From assembly GCF_039543385.1 (NCBI RefSeq), contig NZ_BAABJQ010000045.1, positions 1 to 56,716 of the forward strand: a stretch of 56,716 nt of DNA. The letters run 5' to 3'. Shown in pieces: positions 32,769-41,215 of this stretch (within the stretch, counting starts at the first letter, position 1; each line of letters opens with the position of its first letter). The notes beneath the pieces are model-generated. The model was not told the DNA's origin and ran no database searches. It saw only the letters and a program-made list of their open reading frames with translations. This DNA is from Rugosimonospora acidiphila (lineage in GTDB: Bacteria > Actinomycetota > Actinomycetes > Mycobacteriales > Micromonosporaceae). The translations under genes and the position numbers were made by a program.

Positions 32769-33310
32769 CCGATTCCACGCCGAGAATCTTGAGCCTGGGG
32801 GCCGGGGTGCGGAAGCGGCTCGCCGACACACCCATTCCCGCCGGGCCAAATCCAGCCCCTGCGCCGCAGCCGCTGGTAGACGATTAGGTCGGCCAGTTCG
32901 GAAAGCAGGAACGCGGTGGCGGAGGCCAGGGCGACGCGTGAGCCGGCGAGGGCGGCGCTGGTCAGGGCGCCGGTCGCGATGCAGGCCAGCACCTCGGGCC
33001 GGCCGGCGCCGTGGTGGACCCAGTCGCGGGCCAGCAGGGTCAGGCCAGCGGCGGCGGTGCAACCACCCACCACGAAGCAGGCACCGAACCCGCTGCCACT
33101 AAACGCCTCCACTGATTCCGTCACCACCGTCGTGGCGAGAGGCTGACCGCCCGATACGGCCTCGTCGTCGAGGGAATCCGTGCCCTCGGCACCGTCACCA
33201 ACGTGCCGAGGGCCGCGGCCCGATCTTCTACTGACCGTGCAGATCAGTGATGGCACATCCGCAACACGAAGGTCGGTGGACGCGGCTACTGCTCCCAGAA
33301 GCCGAGTCAA
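32729..33310 (-). pseudogene. Truncated VUT-family membrane protein
   Basis: The part GFGACFVVGGCTAAAGLTLL, ARDWVHHGAGRPEVL, FLLSELADLIVYQRL and RRRGW is the N-terminal half of VUT (queuosine-transporter-like YhhQ) proteins common on actinomycete elements. After RRRGW the expected remaining membrane segments are missing and the reading frame runs into unrelated Pro/Gly-rich sequence that overlaps the end of the methyltransferase gene in antisense. The N-terminal 55 residues also look non-native. A recombination event near 32880 probably removed the 3' half, so a working transporter is unlikely. Confidence 0.62.
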
Positions 33311-33499
33311 CAGCCTGCGCCGGCTGCGCCCCGCCGCAGTCGGCTGCGATTCCGTCTACGGCACCTACCTGGCCTACGGCCCTACCCGCAACCTCCCCCA
33401 CCTGCTGCGCTGGCTCGCCGAAGTCAACGCCAACCCGCCACCGTGCCCACAGACCCGCTGACCACCGCACCGCCGTGAACCCGAGGAAGGCGCGACACG

Positions 33500-33856
33500 A
33501 TGACCACCGCCCCGCCGTACCCGTCCAACCCAGCCTCGCCACCCATCCCATCCTCGCGCACCGCGTCGTGGACCGCCGAACGGATCCAGGCGCTCGGCAC
33601 CGTCACCACCGTGCCGATCGCCGCAGCGATCTTCGGCCTGTCCCGCTCGGTCGCGTACGACCTGATCAAGACAGACCAATTCCCCGTGCCGGTGCTGCGG
33701 TTCGGCAGTCGCTACCGCATCCCCGTCGCGGCGATCCTGGCCGCCCTGCACCTGCCCACCAGTCCGACCGGCGACTTGATCGACGCGGGCGAGTCACGCG
33801 TCGATCGACCCCACGAAAACAGCAGGCCCGACATGGCCGCACCCGATACCACCTAG
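33500..33856 (+). CDS. Excisionase-like helix-turn-helix protein
   Basis: 118 residues; the ATG at 33500 has AGGAAGG upstream. The core TVTTVPIAAAIFGLSRSVAY, continuing DLIKTDQFPVPVLRFGSRYR and IPVAAILAAL, is a MerR/AlpA-like winged helix (HTH_17) as used by excisionases and element regulators. Disordered Pro/Ser-rich and Asp/Arg-rich tails flank it. It ends 18 nt before the integrase gene and is in the same operon. Such proteins bend attachment-site DNA and favour excision over integration. Confidence 0.83.
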   Translation: MTTAPPYPSNPASPPIPSSRTASWTAERIQALGTVTTVPIAAAIFGLSRSVAYDLIKTDQFPVPVLRFGSRYRIPVAAILAALHLPTSPTGDLIDAGESRVDRPHENSRPDMAAPDTT

Positions 33857-33874
33857 ACCAAGGAGACCCGTTTC

Positions 33875-35338
33875 GTGGCGGAAGGATCCATCTTCAAAAT
33901 CTGTTCGTGCCACAACGAGCTGGGCCGCAAACTACGCGGCAAGTGCCCGAAGCTACACCGCCCCGGCGGCGGATGGAGCCCCACTCACGGCCGGTGGGCC
34001 TACCAGATCGAACTCCCGCAAAAGGCCGACGGCGGCCGCCGTCAACTGCGCCGCTCCAGCTTCGACACCCGCGACGACGCGGCCAACGACCTCGGCACCG
34101 CCCGATCACTGCTGGCCCTGGCCGCTGGCGAGCACAGCGTCGAAGTCCAGATCGCCGACCTGCTCGCCGCCCTCAAACGCGGCCAACCCCTACCCGACCG
34201 GGACCTCGTCGCCCGCCGCGTCCGCGCCGGCGTGTCCGCCAGCAGGGCGATGCCACTGGCCGACTACCTCTGGCAGTGGCACCGCAGCCGCAAGATCGAG
34301 ACCACCACGCTGCGGCTCTACGAAGGTCACATTCGCAACTACCTCGTCCCGCACCTCGGGCATGTTCCGATCGACCAACTCAGGATCGGACACGTGCAGG
34401 ACATGTTCGACGCCATCGCCGAGCGCACCACCGAGGTCGAACTGGCCCGCCAAAGCGACGACAAACAGATCCGGGACAGCGTCAAAGGCGCCCGGCTCGT
34501 ATCTGGGGCGACGATGCACCGCATCCGCGCCACCCTGCGCAAAGCTCTCAACGACGCGATCCGCGCGCACCGGCTCATCGAGTTCAACCCCGCCGCCCAC
34601 GTCGAGCTCCCATCCGGGAAACGCCCGAAGGCCAGAGTCTGGACCGCCGCCGCCGTCGCCGCGTGGAAGGCCACCGGGGCGCGTCCCAGCCCCGTCATGG
34701 TCTGGACGCCACAACAAGCCGGTCAGTTCCTCGACTACGCCGAAACGCACGACATCATGCTCTACCCCCTGTACGCGCTGATCCTTCACCGCGGGCTGCG
34801 CCGCGGTGAAGCCGTCGGGCTGCGCGACGCAGACGTCGACCTCGACACCGGCATCGCCGTGATCTCACAGCAGATCACGACCCTCGGCTACGCGCCTGTT
34901 ACGAAACGGGTCAAGAGCGAGGCCGGTGACCGCACCATCACCCTCGACACATCCACCCTGACCGCACTGCGCGCCCACCACGCCCGCCGAGCCCGCTGGC
35001 AACTCGTCAGCGGACCCGACTGGCCCGGCGCCGGCCTGTTCTTCGTCAAGCCCGACGGCCATTCCTGGCACCCCGAACTGGTCAGCGAACGCTTCGAACA
35101 CCTCGTCGCCGACGCCGGCCTCCCACCCATCCGACTGCATGACCTGCGACACTGCGCCGCAAGCTACCTCAAGGCCGCCGGTGCCGACATGAAGGACATC
35201 CAGGAGACCCTCGGCCACTCCTCCATCTCCATCACCGCCGACACCTACACCTCCGTCATCCAGGAGTTGGAGACCGAACGGGCCAAAGCCGAGGCCGCCG
35301 CCGCACTCATACCCCGCACCCGACGCCGCGCCAGCTGA
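33875..35338 (+). CDS. int: Tyrosine site-specific integrase
   Basis: 487 residues; the GTG at 33875 has AAGGAG 9 nt upstream. A Cys-rich N-terminus (C10, C12, C24) is followed by an arm/core-binding region (about 125-240) and the catalytic domain. The catalytic residues are visible: R309 in HRGLRRGEAVGL, H422 and R425 in LHDLRHCAAS, H448 in LGHSS and the nucleophile Y458 in ADTYTSV. It should recombine the circular element's attP with the 3' end of the tRNA-Lys gene at 36697. It is likely co-transcribed with the excisionase-like gene. Confidence 0.93.
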   Translation: MAEGSIFKICSCHNELGRKLRGKCPKLHRPGGGWSPTHGRWAYQIELPQKADGGRRQLRRSSFDTRDDAANDLGTARSLLALAAGEHSVEVQIADLLAALKRGQPLPDRDLVARRVRAGVSASRAMPLADYLWQWHRSRKIETTTLRLYEGHIRNYLVPHLGHVPIDQLRIGHVQDMFDAIAERTTEVELARQSDDKQIRDSVKGARLVSGATMHRIRATLRKALNDAIRAHRLIEFNPAAHVELPSGKRPKARVWTAAAVAAWKATGARPSPVMVWTPQQAGQFLDYAETHDIMLYPLYALILHRGLRRGEAVGLRDADVDLDTGIAVISQQITTLGYAPVTKRVKSEAGDRTITLDTSTLTALRAHHARRARWQLVSGPDWPGAGLFFVKPDGHSWHPELVSERFEHLVADAGLPPIRLHDLRHCAASYLKAAGADMKDIQETLGHSSISITADTYTSVIQELETERAKAEAAAALIPRTRRRAS

Positions 35339-35547
35339 CGGCCGAACGGCAACAGCCGCAGGGCGGGAAGGCGGGGCACGCCGCCGCCCGCCCCGCGACT
35401 CTTCCCATCAGAGGACGGGGTGGCGCGGTTAAACCGGACCTTCGCGGTGGGCCGGCCACGGCCGGCTTGGGGACATGCAGATCGTCGCCCGGTGACGCAC
35501 CCCTCCTCCGCTTGACCAGTTAGAACGCTTGTACGATCCTGTTGAGC

Positions 35548-35784
35548 GTGGAACGGCGACGACAACACTGGTGGAACGGCAAATGGGGACGGCTCGCCCG
35601 CCGAGACGTCTTCCTCAACGAGGACGACACCACTGGCCACTTCTGGGTCGAGGCCCGGGAAGGCGGGGCTGAGGGCCCCAGCGTCCGGCAAGAATACGAC
35701 TGCGAGCCCGATGCTTCGCGCTACGTCGCCAGGATTACCGCGAACACGGCCATCGACCAGTGGCGGAAAATGCCGGCCAATTGA
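35548..35784 (+). CDS. Small conserved-looking protein, possibly leaderless
   Basis: 78 residues from the GTG at 35548; a TTG at 35542 is in the same frame. The order WWNGKWGRLARRDVFLNEDD, then HFWVEAREGGAEGPSVRQEY, resembles a small family in actinomycetes that has the W-G-RLARRDV and WVEAR-GGAEG motifs. No function is known to me. There is no ribosome binding site; a TACGAT at 35532-35537 could be a -10 element placing the transcript start at the start codon. It lies between integrase and attachment site, where accessory genes are often gained. Confidence 0.6.
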   Translation: MERRRQHWWNGKWGRLARRDVFLNEDDTTGHFWVEAREGGAEGPSVRQEYDCEPDASRYVARITANTAIDQWRKMPAN

Positions 35785-36227
35785 CCAACGCGTTTCAGTC
35801 GGCAGCTCTGGACCTGCGAGCCCCGTCCCGTCACCGGTCTGCAACCATCGACGGCGTGGCGGGCTGGGATGAGAGCGGAGAGCGGGCTGCTCACGGGTGG
35901 GTCGTTTTCTATCGTCGGCGTGGTCGGTGGTACCAGCAACGTGCGTACTTCATCAAGCTCGACGGTGTTCCCACCGTTAAAGTGCGCCGTGGACAGGGAG
36001 TCAGCGTCTTGGTTCGTCCCGGGGTTCACACGGCTCGGGCTGGCGTCGCGGCGACCCTTAGCCGTCCGGTGGAGTTCGAGGCGCAGCCGGACTCGCAGGT
36101 CCGGATCAGAGTGGAGTACGCGAGCCGGTTCTTGCTTGGCCTGTGGAGGGGTTTCACGATCACGCGCTGGCTTCGGCTCGTCGTGGAACCCCGAACCACT
36201 GTTGCTACACCTCACGACTGGACATGA
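35760..36227 (+). CDS. Unidentified protein with a PEGA-like beta domain
   Basis: Up to 155 residues from a GTG at 35760, which overlaps the previous gene by 25 bp; the real start may be further downstream. The centre, AYFIKLDGVPTVKVRRGQGV then SVLVRPGVHTARAG, continuing SRPVEFEAQPDSQVRIRVEY, matches the pattern of PEGA-like domains in which a bound ligand or surface is presented by a small beta sandwich (D-G-x-P-V...L-R-x-G...V-x-P-G-x-H-x-V). It ends with FTITRWLRLVVEP. The N-terminal 35 residues look atypical. It is likely real, but the start and role are uncertain. Confidence 0.5.
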   Translation: MAENAGQLTNAFQSAALDLRAPSRHRSATIDGVAGWDESGERAAHGWVVFYRRRGRWYQQRAYFIKLDGVPTVKVRRGQGVSVLVRPGVHTARAGVAATLSRPVEFEAQPDSQVRIRVEYASRFLLGLWRGFTITRWLRLVVEPRTTVATPHDWT

Positions 36228-36696
36228 TCCTGCGACGGCCTCCTCCCACTCCCATCCAGTCAGCTGGGGCGTGCAGTGGCTGGCCGAATTCCCCCTCGAA
36301 GTCCGCCCGCAAGCATGGACGTCCATTCCGGCCCAGTGCCTAGGATGGGCCGGCAGACGGTCGCCGGTGGCGCTGCTGCTAACTCGACCCCACCTCCCAC
36401 GGGCGTGGCCGGTCGGGCTCGGAGTGGCCGCGCCGACGACATCGCTCACCCTGCCCCGCGCACGCCACCTTGTCCAGGTCACACCCTAAGCCTGTGGATA
36501 ACGCCGGCCGTGCCTGTGGAAAAGTGGATCGCGCTGGAATGCCTCTAGCAACGGCGCGGGTCGCGACCGGCCCTTATCGCGCTGAAGTGGGGCGCGACGG
36601 CTTGCCACGCCCTAGGCGCTCGGTGGCCGCTCCTCCGATATCGCCCGAAGCGGGCAAAACATATATCATCCAATAGCTATATAGCCTGCTCAGAGG
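36228..36696. other. Gap before the tRNA holding DnaA-box-like and palindromic sites; probable attachment-end DNA
   Basis: No gene is supported in 469 bp. TGTGGATAA at 36493-36501 is an exact DnaA-box core and TGTGGAAAA at 36515-36523 is one base away from it. A tract of low GC at about 36655-36690 contains the 10-bp palindrome GCTATATAGC (36676-36685), 11 nt before the tRNA 3' end. AT-rich DNA with such elements is common at att arm regions. Confidence 0.45.
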
Positions 36697-36768
36697 TGGG
36701 CCGCCAGGGGCTCGAACCCTGAACCCGCAGATTAAAAGTCTGCTGCTCTACCATTGAGCTAGCGGCCC
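36697..36768 (-). tRNA. tRNA-Lys (anticodon TTT)
   Basis: A 72-nt cloverleaf reads on the minus strand: acceptor GGGCCGC/GCGGCCC, D stem GCTC/GAGC, anticodon stem GCAGA/TCTGC with loop CTTTTAA, and T stem CAGGG/CCCTG with loop TTCGAGC. The anticodon TTT gives lysine. The discriminator A is followed by CC, then T, so CCA is not encoded. The 3' end points towards the integrase, the orientation expected when an element uses the tRNA 3' half as attachment site. Confidence 0.95.
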
Positions 36769-36898
36769 GCGCCGCCTTAGATTACCCGACGCTTGCCGGG
36801 CCGGTCCCCCCACTTCCCGGCGGCGCGATTTTTGGCGCGTCGAGGTGGTCAGCCTGTCGGGTGGTCGTGGTGGCCTTCCGAGACGGGTTTCGGGCTTC

Positions 36899-37711
36899 TC
36901 AGGTCTTCGCGCCAACACCGACCCACACTCCGCTTTCCGCTGTCGGTTCTGCGGGTTGTGGGGCGGGTGGGGTGTGCCAGTGGTGAGCGTCGACCAGGCC
37001 AGGATCGAGTAGTTGCAGGCCGGCGAAGAACTTCTGCACGGTGTCGTGGTCGCGGGGCGTGGGATGGTGGCCGGTGTACTGCTGGTAGGTGCGCATAGCG
37101 GCGGTGTACTGCGGTGATTGGGGCGGGTAGGTTTCCGCGGCTGGATGGGAGATGACCACGTAGCTGCCGACGGGTAAAGCTTCGGTGAGATAAGCGACGG
37201 CGTGGTGGGCCTGGTCGGTGTCGGGTAGGTAGTGCAGTACCGCGGCGAGTAGGAGTCCGACGGGTTCGGTGAAGTCGATCATTCGGCGGACGGTGCGGTG
37301 GGTCAGGATGGTCTGTGGGGTGCGCAGGTCGCTGCGGATCGCGTCGGCGTGTTCGGGGTCACTGAGTCGTTCGAGGAGTTCCGCGACGGTGGACGAGTCG
37401 CTGTCGACGTAGACGACGCGGGTGTCGGGGGCGGTGGTGCGGGCGAGGTCGTGCACGTTGTGGTCGGGGGTGGGTATGCCGGCGCCGATGTCCAGGAATT
37501 GGCGCACGCCGGCGCCCAGGATGTCCCGGACGGCGTGGCGGACGAACGCCCGGTTGGCGCGGGCCGCGTTCGCCGCACGGGGCAGATAGGTGCTGATCGT
37601 GTCGGCGGTATGCCGGTCTGCGGGGAAGTTGTGGACGCCGCCGAGGTAGGAGTCGTAGATCCGGGCGCTGGTGGCGGGTTTACGGGTCGGGCCGTGGTCG
37701 GTAATGTGCAT
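36899..37711 (-). CDS. DUF574-type SAM-dependent methyltransferase
   Basis: 270 residues. The opening PATSARIYDSYLGGVHNFPADR and the segment ANRAFVRHAVRDILGAGVRQ are signatures of the actinobacterial DUF574/Methyltransf_19 family. The SAM site FLDIGAGIPTPDHNVHDLA and VVYVDSDSSTV follow, with GLLLAAVLHYLPD later. The substrate of this large family is largely unknown. The ATG at 37711 has only a weak ribosome binding site (CAGG). It is the first gene outside the tRNA and probably belongs to the host chromosome. Confidence 0.88.
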   Translation of the reverse strand: MHITDHGPTRKPATSARIYDSYLGGVHNFPADRHTADTISTYLPRAANAARANRAFVRHAVRDILGAGVRQFLDIGAGIPTPDHNVHDLARTTAPDTRVVYVDSDSSTVAELLERLSDPEHADAIRSDLRTPQTILTHRTVRRMIDFTEPVGLLLAAVLHYLPDTDQAHHAVAYLTEALPVGSYVVISHPAAETYPPQSPQYTAAMRTYQQYTGHHPTPRDHDTVQKFFAGLQLLDPGLVDAHHWHTPPAPQPAEPTAESGVWVGVGAKT

Positions 37712-37996
37712 GGATGGCCTGCTGGATGTCGGCGAGTCCGGCGTGAACGGCAGCCTCGCTGGGCGTGGGTCCGCGGTCTGGGGTCGAATTGGGGTTGGGG
37801 CGTCAGCGCGGCATGAATGCCGTGGCTGGCCTCAGGTCGCGTTGAGGTCGGTCTTGTCGCGCTGGAAAGTCGCGGGAGGTAAGGGTGTCCGCCGTCCTGA
37901 TGTCGCTCGGGTCCCGGCTTCGCGCAGGCTGACATCCCGCCCGCTTGTCCGGGCGCACGCCGTGACGGACTGCTGTCTAGAACAATTAGGTTTGTG

Positions 37997-38797
37997 CTAG
38001 AGCCCTCGGTACTGTGCCCAGCGCTCGCTTGCCTCGGCGATTTCCCGCTTCCAGGGTTGGGGGTCCGCCGTACTGATTTCGTGCCACATCGCGTGCACGG
38101 CGCGGACGAACGTGGACACGGCATCCTCGCTGGCTGCCGCGTACGCGGGTAGTTGCTGGCACCAGCGTTCGGCGCCTTTCGGGTGGTGGCCGGCGTGGAT
38201 GAGTTGCAAGCCGAGGCAGGCGGTGTCGACCCAGGGCGCGGCGAGCGTGGGCCACGCCCAGTCGATCAGTTTCGCGGTGTCGCCGATCATGATGTTGTGG
38301 CGGTGCACGTCGGTGTGCGCGATCGACGACCCGGCCAGTAGCGACGCGTCGTGGCCGACGTATTCGGCCCACCGGTCCTCGATCGTGCGCAGCGGCACGT
38401 CCTCAGGTGCCGGCAGGGTGGCGAGGTTGTGGAGGGCTGTGCTGACGAACAGGAGGTCCGGGGATCCGGGTGTGAGGTCGGCGTGCCGGTGGCCAGCGAG
38501 GTAATGGAATCCCAGGACGTCCCACCCGTCGGTCTGGACGTGGAAGGCCAGCGGGGCGGTGACGGGTTGAACATGGCGGTTGATCGCGGCCTCGTTCGCC
38601 TGGGTCCACACAGCCCGGGTGTGGTCGGCGGGTACTCCCTTGAGGAACAGGGTCCTGGACGTGGTGTGCAGGACCATGCCGATCAGGCAGTTGTGCCCAA
38701 TGCCGACTTGTTCCGCGCGGATGAATGGGCCAGCTTCGGCTTCGATGCGTTCCTGGAGCCCGGTCGGCATGTCGTGCCATGACACGCGTGGGTTCAT
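37997..38797 (-). CDS. Aminoglycoside-phosphotransferase-fold kinase
   Basis: 266 residues from the ATG at 38797, with GGAGGGG 9 nt upstream. The catalytic loop AHTDVHRHNIMI matches the HxDxxxxN Brenner motif, and KLIDWAWP supplies the metal-binding Asp. The N-lobe has TLFLKGVPADHTRAVWTQANE, with Lys and Glu in suitable positions for ATP binding. The family includes antibiotic kinases, choline kinases and small-molecule kinases; the substrate cannot be told. It lies 218 bp from a GNAT gene on the same strand, with a hairpin between them. Confidence 0.86.
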   Translation of the reverse strand: MNPRVSWHDMPTGLQERIEAEAGPFIRAEQVGIGHNCLIGMVLHTTSRTLFLKGVPADHTRAVWTQANEAAINRHVQPVTAPLAFHVQTDGWDVLGFHYLAGHRHADLTPGSPDLLFVSTALHNLATLPAPEDVPLRTIEDRWAEYVGHDASLLAGSSIAHTDVHRHNIMIGDTAKLIDWAWPTLAAPWVDTACLGLQLIHAGHHPKGAERWCQQLPAYAAASEDAVSTFVRAVHAMWHEISTADPQPWKREIAEASERWAQYRGL

Positions 38798-38949
38798 GGA
38801 CGGTTGCCCCTCCTGGTGGTCCGGCCCGTAGACGACAACGTACTCGTCGGGTTGTGGTGGCCCCCGGGTTCCCGTTGCCGGGGCCCCGGCGCGCCTGGGT
38901 CTTCGTGCCGGCGCCGACTCTCCGATCCGCTCCCTGAGGGTCGCGGCGG

Positions 38950-38991
38950 CAGGGGTCGGGCCGCCCGCTGTCGGGGGCGAGCGGCCCCTGC
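38950..38991 (-). terminator. Imperfect hairpin after the APC/GNAT operon
   Basis: CAGGGG-TCG-GGCCGC pairs with GCGGCCCCTG across a GC-rich loop. It lies 24 nt past the GNAT stop at 39016, in the right place to end the permease-acetyltransferase transcript. Confidence 0.45.
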
Positions 38992-39015
38992 CGGGATCGT
39001 CGGACGGTGTCGGTG

Positions 39016-39627
39016 TCAGGCGAGACGGTTGTTGCCGGGTGTTGGGGGTTGTCGCCACATGGGGTACATGGGCTCGCCCTGGTAGTGCAGGTCCAGTGGT
39101 GGGGCGCAGTCGGTATAGCCGTGGTGGGTGTACAGCTTGCGGCTGTGGGTGTTGCTGGCCTCCAGGTAGGCGGCCCGACCGTGTTCGTCGAGGTAGTTGT
39201 GGTGGTGATCCAGCAGCGCGGCTCCGCAGCCCTGTCCCTGGTATTGCGGCATGACGGCGAGGAACGCGAGGTAGTCGTGCGGGCCCAGGTCCTGGGGGTG
39301 AGCGTGGTGCATGGCTTGGTCGAGGAGCTGGAAGCGCGGGGTCCAGACGCCGCAGGCGTAGGCGAGCTTGGTGGCGTAGCTGGGTGGGTCGGGCAGCGGG
39401 TGGGGCAGCCAGACCGCGACGGCGTTGAGGTCGGTGGTGATGTGGATGGTGCCGTGTTCGAAGGCGTGGTCGATGAGGATGCGGGCGTAGTGGGGGAACC
39501 GGTTGGCGCGTTCCTGCGGGTCGGGGATCAGCCACCGGGTGACGTCCAGGGGGTGGAAGGCGGTCGCGACGACGTAGGCGATGGTCGCGGCGTCGGTGGC
39601 GCTGGCGGTGCGGACCTGTGTGGTCAT
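39016..39627 (-). CDS. GNAT-family N-acetyltransferase
   Basis: 203 residues; the ATG at 39627 overlaps the permease stop (ATGA), so translation is coupled. The acetyl-CoA site reads LAFLAVMPQYQGQGCGAALL (Q-x-x-G-x-G/A) and is followed by YLEASNTHSRKLYTHHGYTD, standard GNAT motifs A and B. It should transfer an acetyl group to an amine, perhaps one carried by the adjacent permease or made nearby. No antibiotic-specific features are seen. Confidence 0.87.
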   Translation of the reverse strand: MTTQVRTASATDAATIAYVVATAFHPLDVTRWLIPDPQERANRFPHYARILIDHAFEHGTIHITTDLNAVAVWLPHPLPDPPSYATKLAYACGVWTPRFQLLDQAMHHAHPQDLGPHDYLAFLAVMPQYQGQGCGAALLDHHHNYLDEHGRAAYLEASNTHSRKLYTHHGYTDCAPPLDLHYQGEPMYPMWRQPPTPGNNRLA

Positions 39628-41144
39628 TGGTGACTGCTCCTGCTGGCGAGGGTGGGTGAGGTGTAGTCGGTGGGCAGGCCGTAGGCGAGGGTGCCCAGGC
39701 CGATCGCGGCGTAGATGGGTGGGCGGGTGCGGCGCAGGACCAGTGCCCAGGTCACGCCGGCGACAGCGAGGAGGGCGAATCCGGCGGGGAACGCGTAGCG
39801 CAGCGGGGAGTCGGCGGGTACGCCGAGTAGGCCGGCCAGGTTGCGACTGATCAGCCACACGATGGTCAGCAATCCGGCGCAGGCAAGGCTGGGAGCGATG
39901 ACGCGCTGCCAGACGGTTTCGCCGAGGGGGCGGCGGTGCAGGAACTGGATGATCGCCAGCGAGGTGCCGGTGATCAGGAGTAGGACCCCGAACCCGCCGA
40001 TCGTGCCGAACCAGTAGAACAGGGTGACGACCGGGTCGGCGCCGCTGATCGCGTAGGCGCTGATGACCGCGAGCCCGACGGTGGTTTGGGTGAGGGAGGC
40101 GTAGGTGGGGGCCATGGTGCGCACGCCGGTGCGGCCCAGCAGTTCGGGAAGTACCCGTTCCCGGCCGAGAGCGAACAGGTAGCGGGCCACGGTGCTGTGG
40201 TAGGACAAGGCGGCGGCCAGCAGCGAGGTCAGGAACAGCACCTGGCCGAGGTCGATGACCAGTGTGCCGCCCAGACGCGCGGCGACGATGCTGAACGGCA
40301 GGTTGGTGCCCTGGGTCTGCGCGGCGGCGTGCAGATGGGTAGGGCCGATGGTGACGGACATGGCCCAGGCCGATCCGGCGTAGAGCAGCGCCATCATGGT
40401 CAGGGACAGGTACGTGGCCACAGGCACGGTCCAGTTCGGATTGCGAGATTCTTCGGAGAACACGGCGGCGGCTTCGAAGCCGATGAACCCGGTGACCGCG
40501 ATCGCCAGGGCCACGCCGAGGCCGCCACCGGTCAAGCTGTGCGGGGCCAGAGTGGTAAAGGTAAGCCGCCCTTGTGCGGGATGGGCCAGGTCGACCAGGT
40601 CGTAAGCCACGACCAGGAGGACTTCGGCGACCAGGGCGACGGCTAGGACCCGACTGGTGACCTCGACCCGGGTGATGCCCATCACGGCGACCAGCATCCA
40701 GGCGGCCAGGGCGGTCAGCCACCACGGCAGCGACAGGCCGGTCTTGTCGTGGATGAGGGCCGCAGCGGTGGGGCCGATCGCCCCGTAGGTCGCGGTCTGC
40801 ATCATCCCGTAGGCGGCGACCGCGACGAACGAGCCCGCCACGCCGAGGGGTTTACCCAGGCCGCGGGCGATGTAGGCGGAGAACGCGCCAGCGTTGCGGA
40901 CCCGGCGGGCCACCGCGAGGTAGCCGACGCAGAACAGGGCGAGGGCGACCGCGACGATCAGGAAGGCCAGGGGGCTCCCCTGAATGTTGGTGACGGCCCA
41001 GCCGGTGGACACGACGCCGGCGACCACGGTCAGCGGCGCCGCCGCGGTGATCACGAAGCCGACCACGTGGGGGAAATTGAGCCGGTCGCCGGCCAGAGTG
41101 GTGGACACACGGCTCGGCCGGGTACCCGATCGTGAAGCAGACAT
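39624..41144 (-). CDS. APC-family amino acid/polyamine permease
   Basis: 506 residues from the ATG at 41144, after GGGAG; a GTG two codons upstream is less well placed. Twelve or so membrane segments are visible, starting with LNFPHVVGFVITAAAPLTVV and GSPLAFLIVAVALALFCVGY. The consensus GFIGFEAAAVFSEESRNPNW is the APC signature after segment 6. Such proteins import amino acids or related amines, or exchange them. The coupled GNAT gene suggests the transported amine is acetylated after uptake or before export. Confidence 0.9.
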   Translation of the reverse strand: MSASRSGTRPSRVSTTLAGDRLNFPHVVGFVITAAAPLTVVAGVVSTGWAVTNIQGSPLAFLIVAVALALFCVGYLAVARRVRNAGAFSAYIARGLGKPLGVAGSFVAVAAYGMMQTATYGAIGPTAAALIHDKTGLSLPWWLTALAAWMLVAVMGITRVEVTSRVLAVALVAEVLLVVAYDLVDLAHPAQGRLTFTTLAPHSLTGGGLGVALAIAVTGFIGFEAAAVFSEESRNPNWTVPVATYLSLTMMALLYAGSAWAMSVTIGPTHLHAAAQTQGTNLPFSIVAARLGGTLVIDLGQVLFLTSLLAAALSYHSTVARYLFALGRERVLPELLGRTGVRTMAPTYASLTQTTVGLAVISAYAISGADPVVTLFYWFGTIGGFGVLLLITGTSLAIIQFLHRRPLGETVWQRVIAPSLACAGLLTIVWLISRNLAGLLGVPADSPLRYAFPAGFALLAVAGVTWALVLRRTRPPIYAAIGLGTLAYGLPTDYTSPTLASRSSHQ

Positions 41145-41215
41145 GGACACTCCCAGGGAAAAGTCTTGAGGGATGAAGAACGGCGGCGCGTGGCCGTGGA
41201 TGGGTGCTTGATGGT

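Noticed and set aside
33180..33461. Possible small plus-strand protein before the excisionase gene
   Set aside because: The last 40 residues (YGTYLAYGPTRNLPHLLRWL part) look protein-like, but there is no start signal and no recognised family. It may be a gene remnant, too weak to annotate.
33247..34809. 520-codon frame overlapping excisionase and integrase
   Set aside because: Arg/Pro/Thr-rich composition with no motifs; the integrase frame has all catalytic residues.
36768..36843. Hairpin CGCGCCGCC/GGCGGCGCG followed by TTTTT as an intrinsic terminator
   Set aside because: The loop is over 50 nt, and the T-run is on the plus strand where no gene runs into it. It would lie upstream of the minus-strand tRNA, so the pairing is probably accidental.
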